In this document: positions 24,321 to 32,054 of the stretch, in pieces | Layout: every line of letters begins with the position of its first letter | How positions within the stretch are numbered: position 1 is the stretch's first letter | Assembly (NCBI GenBank): GCA_021809325.1 | Contig: JAKBAE010000006.1 | Location: 1-34,400 of the forward strand | Direction of reading: 5' to 3' | Length of the DNA: 34,400 bases | Source: a bacterium | GTDB lineage: Bacteria > Chlamydiota > Chlamydiia > Chlamydiales > SM23-39 | Translations under genes and position numbers: made by a program | Notes under the pieces: model-generated | Seen by the model: the letters and a program-made list of their open reading frames with translations, nothing else | What the model was told of the DNA's origin: nothing | Database searches by the model: none

Positions 24321-25165
24321 AGACGATCGCCGAGATCTTGGCTCTTTCCACTACATTTTTAGCTGAAAAGGGGGTTTTTCGGCCCAGGCGCTCAGCCGAA
24401 GAGATCCTCTCTTTGATTCTTGGCGTCAAGAGGATGGACCTCTATCTGCAGCATGACCGCCCTCTTATTGAAGGCGAGTTAGAGGCGATCCGTCCGCTTT
24501 TGAAGAGGCGGGCCGCGGGGGAGCCGTTAGAGCAGATACTGGGCGAGATCGAGTTTTATCATTGCCGGTTAGCCGTCACTCCCAATGTCTTGATCCCCAG
24601 GCAAGAAACGGAGATCCTTGTCGATCTAGTTGTGAAAAAGTTAAACGAGAGGCCGCTTGCGGGGAAAACTCTCTGGGATATCTGCACAGGGTCCGGCTGT
24701 ATAGGCTTGGGCTTGAAAAAGGCGCTTCCCCAGCTCAGCGTCTCCCTTTCCGATCTTTGTCCCAAAGCCTTGGCCGTAGCAAAAAAAAATGCGGAAGCAA
24801 ACGGTCTTGATGTTGATCTTCGCCAAGGAGATCTTTTAGAGCCTTTTTTTGGCGAGGCGGCGGACTTCATCATCTGCAATCCTCCGTATGTCTCAAAGAA
24901 TGAGTACGAGGCCCTTGATCCGGGCGTGCGCGATTTCGAGCCTAAAGGGGCACTTTTGGGCGGAGAGAGGGGAGACGAGTTTTATGAGCGCCTAGCAAGG
25001 GAGATTCCCCCGTTTCTCCGCCCCGGGGCGCAGATCTTTTTTGAGATCGGAGAGGCGCAGGGAAAGGCTGTTCAAGAAATTTTTCACTCGCTGCCTTGGC
25101 GCCAAAGCCGGCTCCTCAAAGACTGGGCCGGAAAGGATCGTTTCTTTTTCCTTGAAATCGAATGA
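24317..25165 (+). CDS. prmC: Release factor glutamine methyltransferase PrmC (HemK)
   Basis: PrmC methylates the glutamine of the GGQ motif in release factors with S-adenosylmethionine. The 282-residue protein has the N-terminal helical domain, the SAM-binding loop ([13 protein letters not shown]) and the catalytic NPPY at residues 188-191. EPKGALLGG follows, close to the family EP..AL.gG block. The GTG at 24317 overlaps the prfA stop (GTGA), so the methylase is coupled to its substrate gene. Confidence 0.95.
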   Translation: MKTIAEILALSTTFLAEKGVFRPRRSAEEILSLILGVKRMDLYLQHDRPLIEGELEAIRPLLKRRAAGEPLEQILGEIEFYHCRLAVTPNVLIPRQETEILVDLVVKKLNERPLAGKTLWDICTGSGCIGLGLKKALPQLSVSLSDLCPKALAVAKKNAEANGLDVDLRQGDLLEPFFGEAADFIICNPPYVSKNEYEALDPGVRDFEPKGALLGGERGDEFYERLAREIPPFLRPGAQIFFEIGEAQGKAVQEIFHSLPWRQSRLLKDWAGKDRFFFLEIE

Positions 25166-25219
25166 TTTTTTCCTCTATTCTATTACACAAAAAAGACCTG
25201 CTTTGATTTTGGAAAAAAT

Positions 25220-26569
25220 ATGTTTCAGGGACTGACTGATAAGCTTCAATCCGCCTTTGCCGCCTTGCGTGGGAAAAAGGTTCTCTCCGAAGAGAACATT
25301 TCCGATGCAGTCAGGCAGGTAAGGCTAGCCCTTCTCGACGCAGACGTCAACTATGGCGTAGTTGGCGAGTTTGTTAAGCGGGTGCGGGAAAAGGTGATTG
25401 GTTCCGCGGTCCTTAAGTCGGTATCCCCGGGCCAGCAGTTTATTAAGCTTGTCCACGAAGAGCTAGCTGCCTTCATGGGCCTCGAAGAGGCGCCGCTCGA
25501 TCTCAACGGAAAAATCTCCGTTGTAATGCTCTGCGGCTTGCAAGGGTCCGGCAAGACGACGACCTGTGCGAAGCTTGCGGCTTATATCGGGAAGAGTGAA
25601 AAGCACAAGCGCGTGATGATGGCGGCTTGCGACTTGCAGAGGCCCGCTGCAGTTGACCAACTGCAAAAACTGGGGCAGGCGATCGGCGTTAGCGTTTTTG
25701 CAATGCCGGGAGAAAAAGATCCGCTCAAAGTGGCGAAGAGAGCGATGGAAGCGGCCAAAGAAGGGGATTACAACGTCCTTCTCATCGATACGGCCGGACG
25801 CCTTCACCTCGATGAAGAGCTGATGGAGGAGTTGGAAGCTCTAAAGAAAGAGCTCGACCCTCGGGAAATCCTATTCGTCGCCAATGCTGCGACAGGACAG
25901 GATGCCGTTCGGACGGCAGCTGAGTTTGATAAGCGGGTCCAGATAACGGGATCGATCCTCACGATGCTCGACGGCAATGCACGCGCAGGCGCTGCGATTT
26001 CAATCCGCGAAGTGACGGGAAAGCCGTTGAAGTTTGAAGGGGTAGGTGAAAAGAGTTCCGATTTTCAGGTGTTTAATCCACGTTCGATGGCCGACCGTAT
26101 TCTCGGCATGGGCGATGTGATCAATCTGGTGAAAAAGGCGCAAGAGGCTTACGACGAAAAGCAAACAGAAGAGCTGGAAGCGAAGTTGCGAAAGGCCTCT
26201 TTCACCTATGAAGATTACCTGAAGCAGATGTCGATGATCCGGAAGATGGGATCGTTTAAGAGCATCTTAAAGATGCTCCCGGGAATGAGTTCTCTCGGCG
26301 ATCTTGATTTTTCCGAAAAGGAGTTTGGAAAACTCGAGGCGATGATCCTTTCGATGACGCCGGAGGAGCGCCAAGAGAAACACGAATTGACGGTCAGCCG
26401 GCGCAAGCGCATTCAAGCCGGCAGCGGTGTGCACATCGATGAAGTAAACCGGATGGTCAAGGGATTCAAACGGGTAAAGCAGCTTTTTAAAAGCATGCCG
26501 AATATGAAAGCGCAAGCAAAAAAGATGGGCTTGAGCGATATGATGAACATGGGCTGGCCCCCAAAATAA
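25220..26569 (+). CDS. ffh: Signal recognition particle protein Ffh (SRP54)
   Basis: Ffh binds 4.5S RNA and signal sequences and delivers ribosomes to FtsY at the membrane. The 449-residue protein has the N domain, the G domain with GLQGSGKT at 106-113 and DTAGR, and a methionine-rich M domain from about 300. The M domain includes the RNA-binding helix RRKRIQAGSG. The guanine-recognition motif, normally TKxD, reads TMLD, with methionine at residue 249 in place of lysine. The start is preceded by GGA at a suitable distance. It is the first of a close run ffh-rpsP-trmD-rplS. Confidence 0.96.
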   Translation: MFQGLTDKLQSAFAALRGKKVLSEENISDAVRQVRLALLDADVNYGVVGEFVKRVREKVIGSAVLKSVSPGQQFIKLVHEELAAFMGLEEAPLDLNGKISVVMLCGLQGSGKTTTCAKLAAYIGKSEKHKRVMMAACDLQRPAAVDQLQKLGQAIGVSVFAMPGEKDPLKVAKRAMEAAKEGDYNVLLIDTAGRLHLDEELMEELEALKKELDPREILFVANAATGQDAVRTAAEFDKRVQITGSILTMLDGNARAGAAISIREVTGKPLKFEGVGEKSSDFQVFNPRSMADRILGMGDVINLVKKAQEAYDEKQTEELEAKLRKASFTYEDYLKQMSMIRKMGSFKSILKMLPGMSSLGDLDFSEKEFGKLEAMILSMTPEERQEKHELTVSRRKRIQAGSGVHIDEVNRMVKGFKRVKQLFKSMPNMKAQAKKMGLSDMMNMGWPPK

Positions 26570-26581
26570 GAAGGATAAATT

Positions 26582-26896
26582 ATGGCATTAGTAATTCGCA
26601 TGAGGCAGCAGGGCGCCAAAAACAGGCAGACCTTCCGCGTAGTTGTGACCGATGAGCGGAGCCCCCGCGATGGAAAATATCTTGAGAAACTTGGCTGGTA
26701 CAATCCGCATGCGGAAGAAGAGAAAAATTTGCATCTCGATCTTACACGTTTGCAGTATTGGCTGGACAACGGTGCGCAGATTAGCGACCGCGTCAAGACG
26801 CTGGTAAAAAAGACGGCGCCTGATGTTGCCAAGCAAATTTCCGCAAAAAAAGTAGCCGCGAGAGCAAGAGCCAGGGCTAAGCTGAAGAAGCAATAA
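26582..26896 (+). CDS. rpsP: 30S ribosomal protein S16 (bS16)
   Basis: The 104-residue product begins MALVIRMRQQGAKNRQTFRVVV, the S16 N-terminus that contacts 16S rRNA, followed by YLEKLGWYNP. The C-terminal 20 residues are an alanine/lysine/arginine-rich extension. AAGGAT lies 6 bases before the ATG. It is followed 4 bases later by trmD, as in most bacteria. Confidence 0.97.
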   Translation: MALVIRMRQQGAKNRQTFRVVVTDERSPRDGKYLEKLGWYNPHAEEEKNLHLDLTRLQYWLDNGAQISDRVKTLVKKTAPDVAKQISAKKVAARARARAKLKKQ

Positions 26897-26900
26897 AGAG

Positions 26901-27584
26901 ATGCTGATCGATATCCTCTCCCTCTTTCCCGCCTATTTTAAAGGGCCGTTCGATGTGAGCATTATCGGCCGGGCGATCGAGAGCGGATTGGTACAGATCA
27001 ACTTGATCGATATTCGCGACTTCTCTCAAAACCGGCATAAAAAAGTTGATGACCGACCCTTTGGCGGAGGGCCTGGAATGGTCATGGCCCCTGAGCCCGT
27101 AGCAAGTGCGATCCGGAGCGTGAAAAAAGAGGGGTCCCATGTGGTGTACCTTTCTCCTCAGGGAAAAAAGCTCGATGCCGCTAAATGCAAAGAGCTGGCG
27201 AAGCACGAGCACTTGATCCTCCTTTGCGGCCACTATGAAGGCATTGACGAGAGGGTGATCGAGAAAGAGGTCGATGAAGAGATTAGCATCGGCGACTATG
27301 TGCTGACGAATGGATGCGCAGCAGCCATAGTCTTAGTCGATGCGACGCTTCGTTTTGTCGAGGGAGTCATTGGACATCCCGAAGCGGCGATGAAGGATTC
27401 ATTTGAAGAGACGGGGCTCTTTGACGCTCCGCACTTCACGCGCCCCGTGATGTTTGAGGGAATGGAGGTCCCCGAGGTTTTGCGCCAAGGAGACCATCAA
27501 AAAATAGAAAAGTGGCGTAAAGCCCAAGCAAGAGAAAAAACAGTCCGGGTACGACCCGAATTAGTGAAAGGAGAATCATTGTGA
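26901..27584 (+). CDS. trmD: tRNA (guanine-N1)-methyltransferase TrmD
   Basis: TrmD makes m1G37 next to the anticodon and so prevents frameshifting. At 227 residues it matches the SPOUT-class family. Visible signatures are [13 protein letters not shown], the knot region [13 protein letters not shown], and [11 protein letters not shown]. The last usually reads GDYVLTGGE; here the second glycine and the following glutamate are changed. The catalytic-type aspartate lies in KDSFEE. The gene sits between rpsP and rplS, with a four-base overlap into rplS. Confidence 0.96.
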   Translation: MLIDILSLFPAYFKGPFDVSIIGRAIESGLVQINLIDIRDFSQNRHKKVDDRPFGGGPGMVMAPEPVASAIRSVKKEGSHVVYLSPQGKKLDAAKCKELAKHEHLILLCGHYEGIDERVIEKEVDEEISIGDYVLTNGCAAAIVLVDATLRFVEGVIGHPEAAMKDSFEETGLFDAPHFTRPVMFEGMEVPEVLRQGDHQKIEKWRKAQAREKTVRVRPELVKGESL

Positions 27585-27994
27585 GCCGCACAACTGTCAT
27601 TGAGGAGCTTGAGAGTTCCTATTTGAAGAAGAACTGTCCGAACTTCAACATCGGAGATACGATCCGCGTTCAGACCCGCATTGTCGAAGGGGACAAAGAG
27701 AGAATACAGGCCTTTACCGGCATTGTCATTGCAAAGAAAGGGTCCGGCCTGTCCGAAACATTCACCCTTTATCGGAATGCGTATGGATCGAGCATGGAGA
27801 GAGTTTTTCTCTTGCACAGCCCCCGTATTGCAGAAGTGGAAGTGATCCGCTCCGGAAAAGTCCGAAGGGCTAAGCTTTACTATCTCCGAGGCAAGTCGGG
27901 TAAAGCGACGAAGATCCGCGAGCAGTTTGTCGGTGCAGCGAAAGAGACGGCGCCCGAAGCAACGGCTTCCGAAAACGAAGAACCGCAACAATAA
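27581..27994 (+). CDS. rplS: 50S ribosomal protein L19 (bL19)
   Basis: The 137-residue protein contains the L19 core [35 protein letters not shown] and [33 protein letters not shown], at the subunit interface. A roughly 18-residue acidic tail extends past the usual end. It starts with GTG at 27581, overlapping the trmD stop, with AAGGAG 7 bases upstream. Confidence 0.97.
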   Translation: MSRTTVIEELESSYLKKNCPNFNIGDTIRVQTRIVEGDKERIQAFTGIVIAKKGSGLSETFTLYRNAYGSSMERVFLLHSPRIAEVEVIRSGKVRRAKLYYLRGKSGKATKIREQFVGAAKETAPEATASENEEPQQ

Positions 27995-28025
27995 TTCTTT
28001 TCAAATATTTCGCGGCTGTCTATCC

Positions 28026-28058
28026 TCTGCATCTAAAACTAAAAGTTTTAGATGCAGA
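28026..28058. other. Perfect 15-bp hairpin covering the rnhB start codon
   Basis: TCTGCATCTAAAACT (28026-28040) and its exact reverse complement (28044-28058) flank a 3-base AAA loop. The ATG at 28052 is inside the stem. No U-run follows on either strand, so it is not a classical terminator. It may stop or slow ribosomes between rplS and rnhB, or act as a processing site. Confidence 0.6.
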
Positions 28059-28693
28059 AAACGCTTCTTGATCCAGCCGAATACGATCGTCTTCTCAATA
28101 TGTCCCATTACGAACAGCGCTTAAAGGCTCAAGGCTTTCAAGCGATTGCAGGGATTGACGAAGCGGGCCGAGGACCACTGGCCGGGCCGGTTGTTGCAGC
28201 GGCTTGTATCTTGAAGCCGGGCAAACTCATGGCCGGCCTTAATGACAGTAAGCAGATTAAGGAAAAGCTGCGCGAGTCTCTTTTTGAAGAGCTGCTCTCC
28301 GATCCCGACATCTCTTTTGGAATCGGGATCGTCTCTCCCGAGCGGATTGATCAGATCAATATCTTGCAGGCTACTTTTGAGGCGATGCAAATCGCGGTAA
28401 AAAGTCTACCTTGCCTTCCCGACCATCTTTTAATCGACGGCAGCCAGCTTCCGCGCTTTGAGATTCCCACTCTTGGAATTGTCAAAGGAGACACCCTTTC
28501 TCTTTCCATTGCAGCAGCCTCAATCTTGGCAAAAGTGACCCGCGACCGCATGATGAGAGAGGCCGCCGAGCTTTGGCCTGAATACGGCTTTGAAAAGCAC
28601 AAAGGGTATGGGACGGCGGCCCATCTGGGGGCGCTGCGGCGCTTGGGTCCAACGCCTATTCATCGAAAGAGCTTTATTGGGAGTTTTTTATGA
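28052..28693 (+). CDS. rnhB: Ribonuclease HII
   Basis: RNase HII removes ribonucleotides from DNA and RNA from RNA-DNA hybrids. The 213-residue protein has the catalytic segment GIDEAGRGPLAGP from residue 34 (D36, E37), ILDGNQ-type segment LLIDGSQLP, SIAAASILAKVTRD and HKGYGTAAH. The ATG at 28052 lies within a strong hairpin and has no ribosome binding site. An internal ATG at 28100 gives 197 residues and leaves 17 residues before the catalytic motif, also acceptable. The gene follows rplS as in Chlamydia, and its stop overlaps the start of the methyltransferase gene by four bases. Confidence 0.95.
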   Translation: MQKTLLDPAEYDRLLNMSHYEQRLKAQGFQAIAGIDEAGRGPLAGPVVAAACILKPGKLMAGLNDSKQIKEKLRESLFEELLSDPDISFGIGIVSPERIDQINILQATFEAMQIAVKSLPCLPDHLLIDGSQLPRFEIPTLGIVKGDTLSLSIAAASILAKVTRDRMMREAAELWPEYGFEKHKGYGTAAHLGALRRLGPTPIHRKSFIGSFL

Positions 28694-29745
28694 AAAAAAT
28701 TTTCTCGCTTTTGTGTTGTAGTGTATTTGTATCAAGCGCTCAGCATGCCTCTCTGCTGCATCCTCAGGAAACGGCCCGTCAAGAACTGCTCACCACTCTT
28801 TCGGGCGAGTGGGTCTCTCGCAGCCTTTATGTCGCAACAAAGCTCGGCATTGCAGATTTTTTGGAGGAAGGCCCTCTTTCTGCGGTGCAGTTAGCGGAAA
28901 AATCCTCTTCCCATCCTGAGTCTTTGAAGAGGCTCTTACATTTGCTCTCTAGCCATGGCATCTTCGAGGAGATATCCGAAGGGGTGTTTATCAATACCGA
29001 GGCAAGCCGGTTATTGATTGCATCCCATCCCAATTCCTTGCATTCTTTAGCTATATTTTATGGGGAAGATATTCACCGCAGCTTCGACAACCTGCTCGGT
29101 TCCGTTCAAACGGGGACGACTACGTTCGAGTTGGCTTTCAACCAGCCTGTGTTTTCCTATTTTAGGAGCCATCCGGTAAATGCGGCCTTGTTTCAAGACG
29201 CGATGAAAGAAAAATCGAGAGCTGTTGCCCTCTCTGTCCTTTCGGCCTATGATTTCAGCCGGTTTTCCCAGATTTATGATATAGGCGGCGGAGTGGGACA
29301 ATTTTTATCTGCCATTTTGACTAAATCTCCTCATGCCACGGGGGTGCTTTTTGAGTTGCCTGAAGTCATAGAGAAGGTCAAACCAATGGATCGCTGTTCG
29401 CTTACGACAGGCGATTTTTTCACATCGGTCCCAACTGGAGGCGATGTCTATTTGTTAAAATCCATTCTTCACGATTGGGATGATGCAAAAGCGAAAGAAA
29501 TTCTCCGTCGTTGCTATGAAGCGATGGGCCCCGAGAGCAAGCTTCTTATCATCGAGGTTGTCTTACAACCTAAAAGCCTTTCTTTATTTGCCAATGCGAT
29601 GGACTTGCTTATGTTAGCCGTCACGGGGGGCAAAGAGCGGACAGCCGCCTCATTTACCAGACTTCTACAGGAAAGTGGTTTTGAGCTGGAGGCGATCTAT
29701 CCGACTACTACTGAATTTTCGATTCTCGAGGCAAAAAAGCTTTGA
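28690..29745 (+). CDS. SAM-dependent O-methyltransferase (plant COMT/HIOMT-like) with apparent signal peptide
   Basis: The 351-residue protein is a class I methyltransferase of the O-methyltransferase family 2 type. An N-terminal winged-helix dimerisation domain covers about 25-115 (WVSRSLYVATKLGIADFL). The SAM-binding IGGGVGQFL starts at 198, and the catalytic-type histidine is H261 in LHDWDD. Relatives methylate small hydroxylated aromatics. The first 20 residues (MKKIFSLLCCSVFVSSAQHA) look like a Sec signal peptide: two lysines, a hydrophobic core, and small residues before a possible cut near 18-20. An exported SAM-dependent enzyme would be unusual. Its ATG overlaps the rnhB stop (ATGA). 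It interrupts the chlamydial order rnhB-gmk and so looks inserted. Confidence 0.85.
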   Translation: MKKIFSLLCCSVFVSSAQHASLLHPQETARQELLTTLSGEWVSRSLYVATKLGIADFLEEGPLSAVQLAEKSSSHPESLKRLLHLLSSHGIFEEISEGVFINTEASRLLIASHPNSLHSLAIFYGEDIHRSFDNLLGSVQTGTTTFELAFNQPVFSYFRSHPVNAALFQDAMKEKSRAVALSVLSAYDFSRFSQIYDIGGGVGQFLSAILTKSPHATGVLFELPEVIEKVKPMDRCSLTTGDFFTSVPTGGDVYLLKSILHDWDDAKAKEILRRCYEAMGPESKLLIIEVVLQPKSLSLFANAMDLLMLAVTGGKERTAASFTRLLQESGFELEAIYPTTTEFSILEAKKL

Positions 29746-29774
29746 GTTTTTTATTTGCTTTTTATTGCTGTGTT

Positions 29775-30200
29775 TTAGTCTATCTCTGAATTAAACACGA
29801 ACTTGGTGTAGGACTCCGTAACCCCTATGGGAGTTGCGTCGACTAGGATTGTAAAAAAGTCGCCCAGGAATTTGGCTTGGTCTTTTATGGAATTTGGAAA
29901 CAAAGCTTCTGCTAACTCTCCCATGTGCTGGCCGCTTTTCCAGTACTCAAACATTTTTTTTCCATTTGTTTGCACTAACGTATCTGTTTCCATCCTCACC
30001 CGACTGCACTCATTCCATTGCAATTCAGCTTTTTCTAGAGCCAGATCAAACTCTGAGCGGTCTGTCAGATCTAGGTTCATGTCTAGGTACTGTACGTGCT
30101 CCCAGGTATGTAGGTTGGCTTCAGAACATGCATGAAATTCATCAATGGCGGCAATGGTTTGAGCGTTTAGAGATACAATTTCATTGAGGGGTGTTAACAT
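29775..30200 (-). CDS. Hypothetical protein
   Basis: A 141-residue acidic, soluble-looking protein with no recognised domain and no signal peptide. The ATG at 30200 is preferred: AGGAG is 7 bases upstream and the leader AGGAGAAAAAT is identical to that of the HECGH gene at 21150. An in-frame start at 30218 would add 6 residues. It is a single-gene unit, converging with the methyltransferase and divergent from yicC, with a promoter of its own. It is probably lineage-specific. Confidence 0.72.
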   Translation of the reverse strand: MLTPLNEIVSLNAQTIAAIDEFHACSEANLHTWEHVQYLDMNLDLTDRSEFDLALEKAELQWNECSRVRMETDTLVQTNGKKMFEYWKSGQHMGELAEALFPNSIKDQAKFLGDFFTILVDATPIGVTESYTKFVFNSEID

Positions 30201-30233
30201 ATTTTTCTCCTGTTGCAATTTTTAAACGGCAAG

Positions 30234-30263
30234 ATTTTAAACTAGTTTAGAAATTCACCACAA
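30234..30263 (-). promoter_or_regulatory. Candidate promoter for the 30200 gene
   Basis: On the minus strand TTGTGG (30258-30263) and TAAAAT (30234-30239) are separated by 18 bases, leaving about 27 bases from start to ATG. Confidence 0.35.
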
Positions 30264-30281
30264 GGAGCTTGTTTTTTGAGC

Positions 30282-30310
30282 TTGACCCCTCTCTAGCTCT
30301 TTTCTATACT
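30282..30310 (+). promoter_or_regulatory. Strong sigma-70-like promoter for yicC-gmk
   Basis: TTGACC (30282-30287) and TATACT (30305-30310) are 17 bases apart. The start near 30317 leaves about 20 bases to the yicC ATG. Confidence 0.55.
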
Positions 30311-30337
30311 GGATCGGATATGGTTTTTTAGGTAAGC

Positions 30338-31222
30338 ATGTTAGTTAGCATGACCGGGTTTGGACGGTCGGATCAAAAAACCTCCTTTGGAAGGATTATC
30401 GTAGAGGTCCAGTCGGTCAACCGAAAGCATCTTGAACTTTTCGTCTCTTTGCCCAGAGACTTTTCTCTTTATGAGATGGAGATCCGAAAGTGCGTCTCCG
30501 AGAAGATTGGGCGCGGCCAGGTGAGTGTACGCGTCTATTTCAGCCCAAACGCCAAGAGCTTAAGCGCGATGCTGCCGGATACAGAGCTTTTACGGCAGAT
30601 GAAAGAGGCTTGGGGGCAGGTTGCTTCTGAGTGCGGCTGCGATCAGCGCCACATTGATCTTCCCTTTTTGCTCCAGGCGCTTGCCAACTTGCCTCAAAGC
30701 AATCCGTCAGAATGGAAAGAGGAACATCTGCAAGCCTTGAAGGAATGCGTTCTTGAGTCAATCGAGGCCGCCCTCCGGATGAAGCGCCGCGAAGGGGAAG
30801 CCTTAGAGCGCGATATTGCAGGGCGTTTGCACCAAATCCAAAGATACGTTGAGGAAATTAAAACGCTTTCTCCCGATCAAGTATCTCGGCAAAGGGCCAA
30901 GCTGCAGGAGCGGATGAAAGAAGTGCTTGAGCCGGGAAGCGATCTCGATGAGCGGCTCCTTCGGGAGGTGGCATTTTTTGCGGAAAGGGTCGATATCGCA
31001 GAAGAGCTGACACGCATGCACTCCCATTTTAGGCAGTTTGAGCAGGTGCTCCGCTCGACTGAGGGTACGGTGGGCCGGAAGCTCGAATTTATTTTGCAAG
31101 AGATGGGAAGGGAGATCAATACGATCGGGTCCAAGTCTCAGGACGCAGCAATCACGAGGTTGGTGGTTGAGGTAAAGAGCGAACTTGAAAAGATACGCGA
31201 ACAGATCCAAAACGTAGAGTAA
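30338..31222 (+). CDS. yicC: YicC/YloC family endoribonuclease
   Basis: The 294-residue length and both ends match the YicC family: SMTGFGRSD at the N-terminus with VEVQSVNRKHLEL, and a C-terminal block REVAFFAERVDIAEELTRMHSHF plus GRKLEFILQEMGREINTIGSKS. E. coli YicC and B. subtilis YloC are reported RNA endonucleases. The ATG at 30338 has AGGT upstream, and a later in-frame ATG (30350) starts directly at MTGFGR. It lies one base before gmk, an arrangement seen in many bacteria. In Chlamydia gmk follows rnhB more directly, as I recall. Confidence 0.94.
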   Translation: MLVSMTGFGRSDQKTSFGRIIVEVQSVNRKHLELFVSLPRDFSLYEMEIRKCVSEKIGRGQVSVRVYFSPNAKSLSAMLPDTELLRQMKEAWGQVASECGCDQRHIDLPFLLQALANLPQSNPSEWKEEHLQALKECVLESIEAALRMKRREGEALERDIAGRLHQIQRYVEEIKTLSPDQVSRQRAKLQERMKEVLEPGSDLDERLLREVAFFAERVDIAEELTRMHSHFRQFEQVLRSTEGTVGRKLEFILQEMGREINTIGSKSQDAAITRLVVEVKSELEKIREQIQNVE

Positions 31223-31223
31223 C

Positions 31224-31832
31224 ATGGGACAGAAGCTGCTTGGCTCTTTGAAGAACGGGATTGTCTTTGTCCTCAGCGCTCCTGCCGGCACGGGGAAAAC
31301 GACGCTCGTTCGGATGCTGACAGAGGAGTTTCCTTCCGTTGTGGAAAGTATTTCCTATACGACCCGCAAGATGCGCCCCAATGAAATTGAGGGACGGGAT
31401 TACCATTTTATCGGAAGAAGCGAGTTCGAAAAGAGGGTCCGGCAAGGCGATTTTCTCGAGCACGCGGAGGTTTTTGGGGAGCTATACGGCACTTCCAAAA
31501 GCGCCGTAGAATTCCAGCAGCAAGCAGGGAAGCATGTCGTTTTGGTGATCGATACACAAGGGGCGATGCAGCTGATGGGGCGGATGGATGGGGTCTTTAT
31601 ATTTCTCTCTCCTCCGGATATCCAAGAACTGAAACGGCGTCTGTCAAAGCGCAAGTCGGAGAGTCCGGATAAAATCGAAGAGCGGCTCTCTTGGGCTAAA
31701 AAAGAGATGGAAACATCCGATCGCTACGACTACCAAATCATAAACGACGATTTAGAGACGGCCTATGCGATCCTTCGAGCGGTCTTGATCGCCGAAGAGC
31801 ATCGGACAAGACAGAGAAAAAAGTTGATTTAG
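31224..31832 (+). CDS. gmk: Guanylate kinase
   Basis: Guanylate kinase makes GDP from GMP and ATP. The 202-residue protein has the P-loop APAGTGKTT at 19-27, then the GMP-binding SYTTRKMRPNEIEGRDYHFI and the FLEHAEVFGELYGTS block. It begins one base after the yicC stop, so the pair is likely co-transcribed. The next gene has its own promoter within the gmk 3' end and spacer. Confidence 0.97.
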   Translation: MGQKLLGSLKNGIVFVLSAPAGTGKTTLVRMLTEEFPSVVESISYTTRKMRPNEIEGRDYHFIGRSEFEKRVRQGDFLEHAEVFGELYGTSKSAVEFQQQAGKHVVLVIDTQGAMQLMGRMDGVFIFLSPPDIQELKRRLSKRKSESPDKIEERLSWAKKEMETSDRYDYQIINDDLETAYAILRAVLIAEEHRTRQRKKLI

Positions 31833-31852
31833 TGTTCAATTTCTGATATTCT
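31824..31852 (+). promoter_or_regulatory. Candidate promoter for the rpoZ-like ORF and metG
   Basis: TTGATT (31824-31829) and TATTCT (31847-31852) are separated by 17 bases; the -35 hexamer overlaps the gmk stop. The start near 31859 leaves about 19 bases to the small ORF. Confidence 0.45.
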
Positions 31853-31877
31853 TTTGGGAATCTTATAGGGGTTTTCT

Positions 31878-32054
31878 ATGCTAACAGCTGATATGACAAC
31901 CGAGCGGTTTAGAAAAAAGTTTAAGACAAACTTTGATCTTTGCAATTTTTCCATTAATATCGGACGCAATATCGTCTTGTCAGGCGTCCCCTCGACCTTG
32001 AAGTCAATTCTTGAGGCCGTTGACGAGAGATCAGATGAGCTTGTCCGAAAATAA
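31878..32054 (+). CDS. Small protein between gmk and metG, possible divergent RNA polymerase omega subunit
   Basis: A 58-residue ORF starts with ATG at 31878 behind AGGGG (6-base spacing) and its own promoter, and overlaps metG by 20 bases. The segment NFDLCNFSINIGRNIVLSG resembles the omega core NRFELVxxAxxRARQLxxG, with matching spacing of the hydrophobic and arginine positions. gmk-rpoZ is a very common bacterial order. Chlamydia has a small unannotated-function gene at this exact place, as I recall. It could be a shortened omega or an unrelated chlamydial protein; the similarity is weak and was judged by eye only. Confidence 0.65.
   Translation: MLTADMTTERFRKKFKTNFDLCNFSINIGRNIVLSGVPSTLKSILEAVDERSDELVRK

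Noticed and set aside
28026-28058. Intrinsic terminator after rplS
   Set aside because: The stem is strong but is followed by AAAACG, not a T-run, on the plus strand.
28690-28720. Lipoprotein signal in the methyltransferase leader (LLCC)
   Set aside because: The residue before the cysteine is leucine rather than glycine, alanine or serine, so the lipobox rule is not met.
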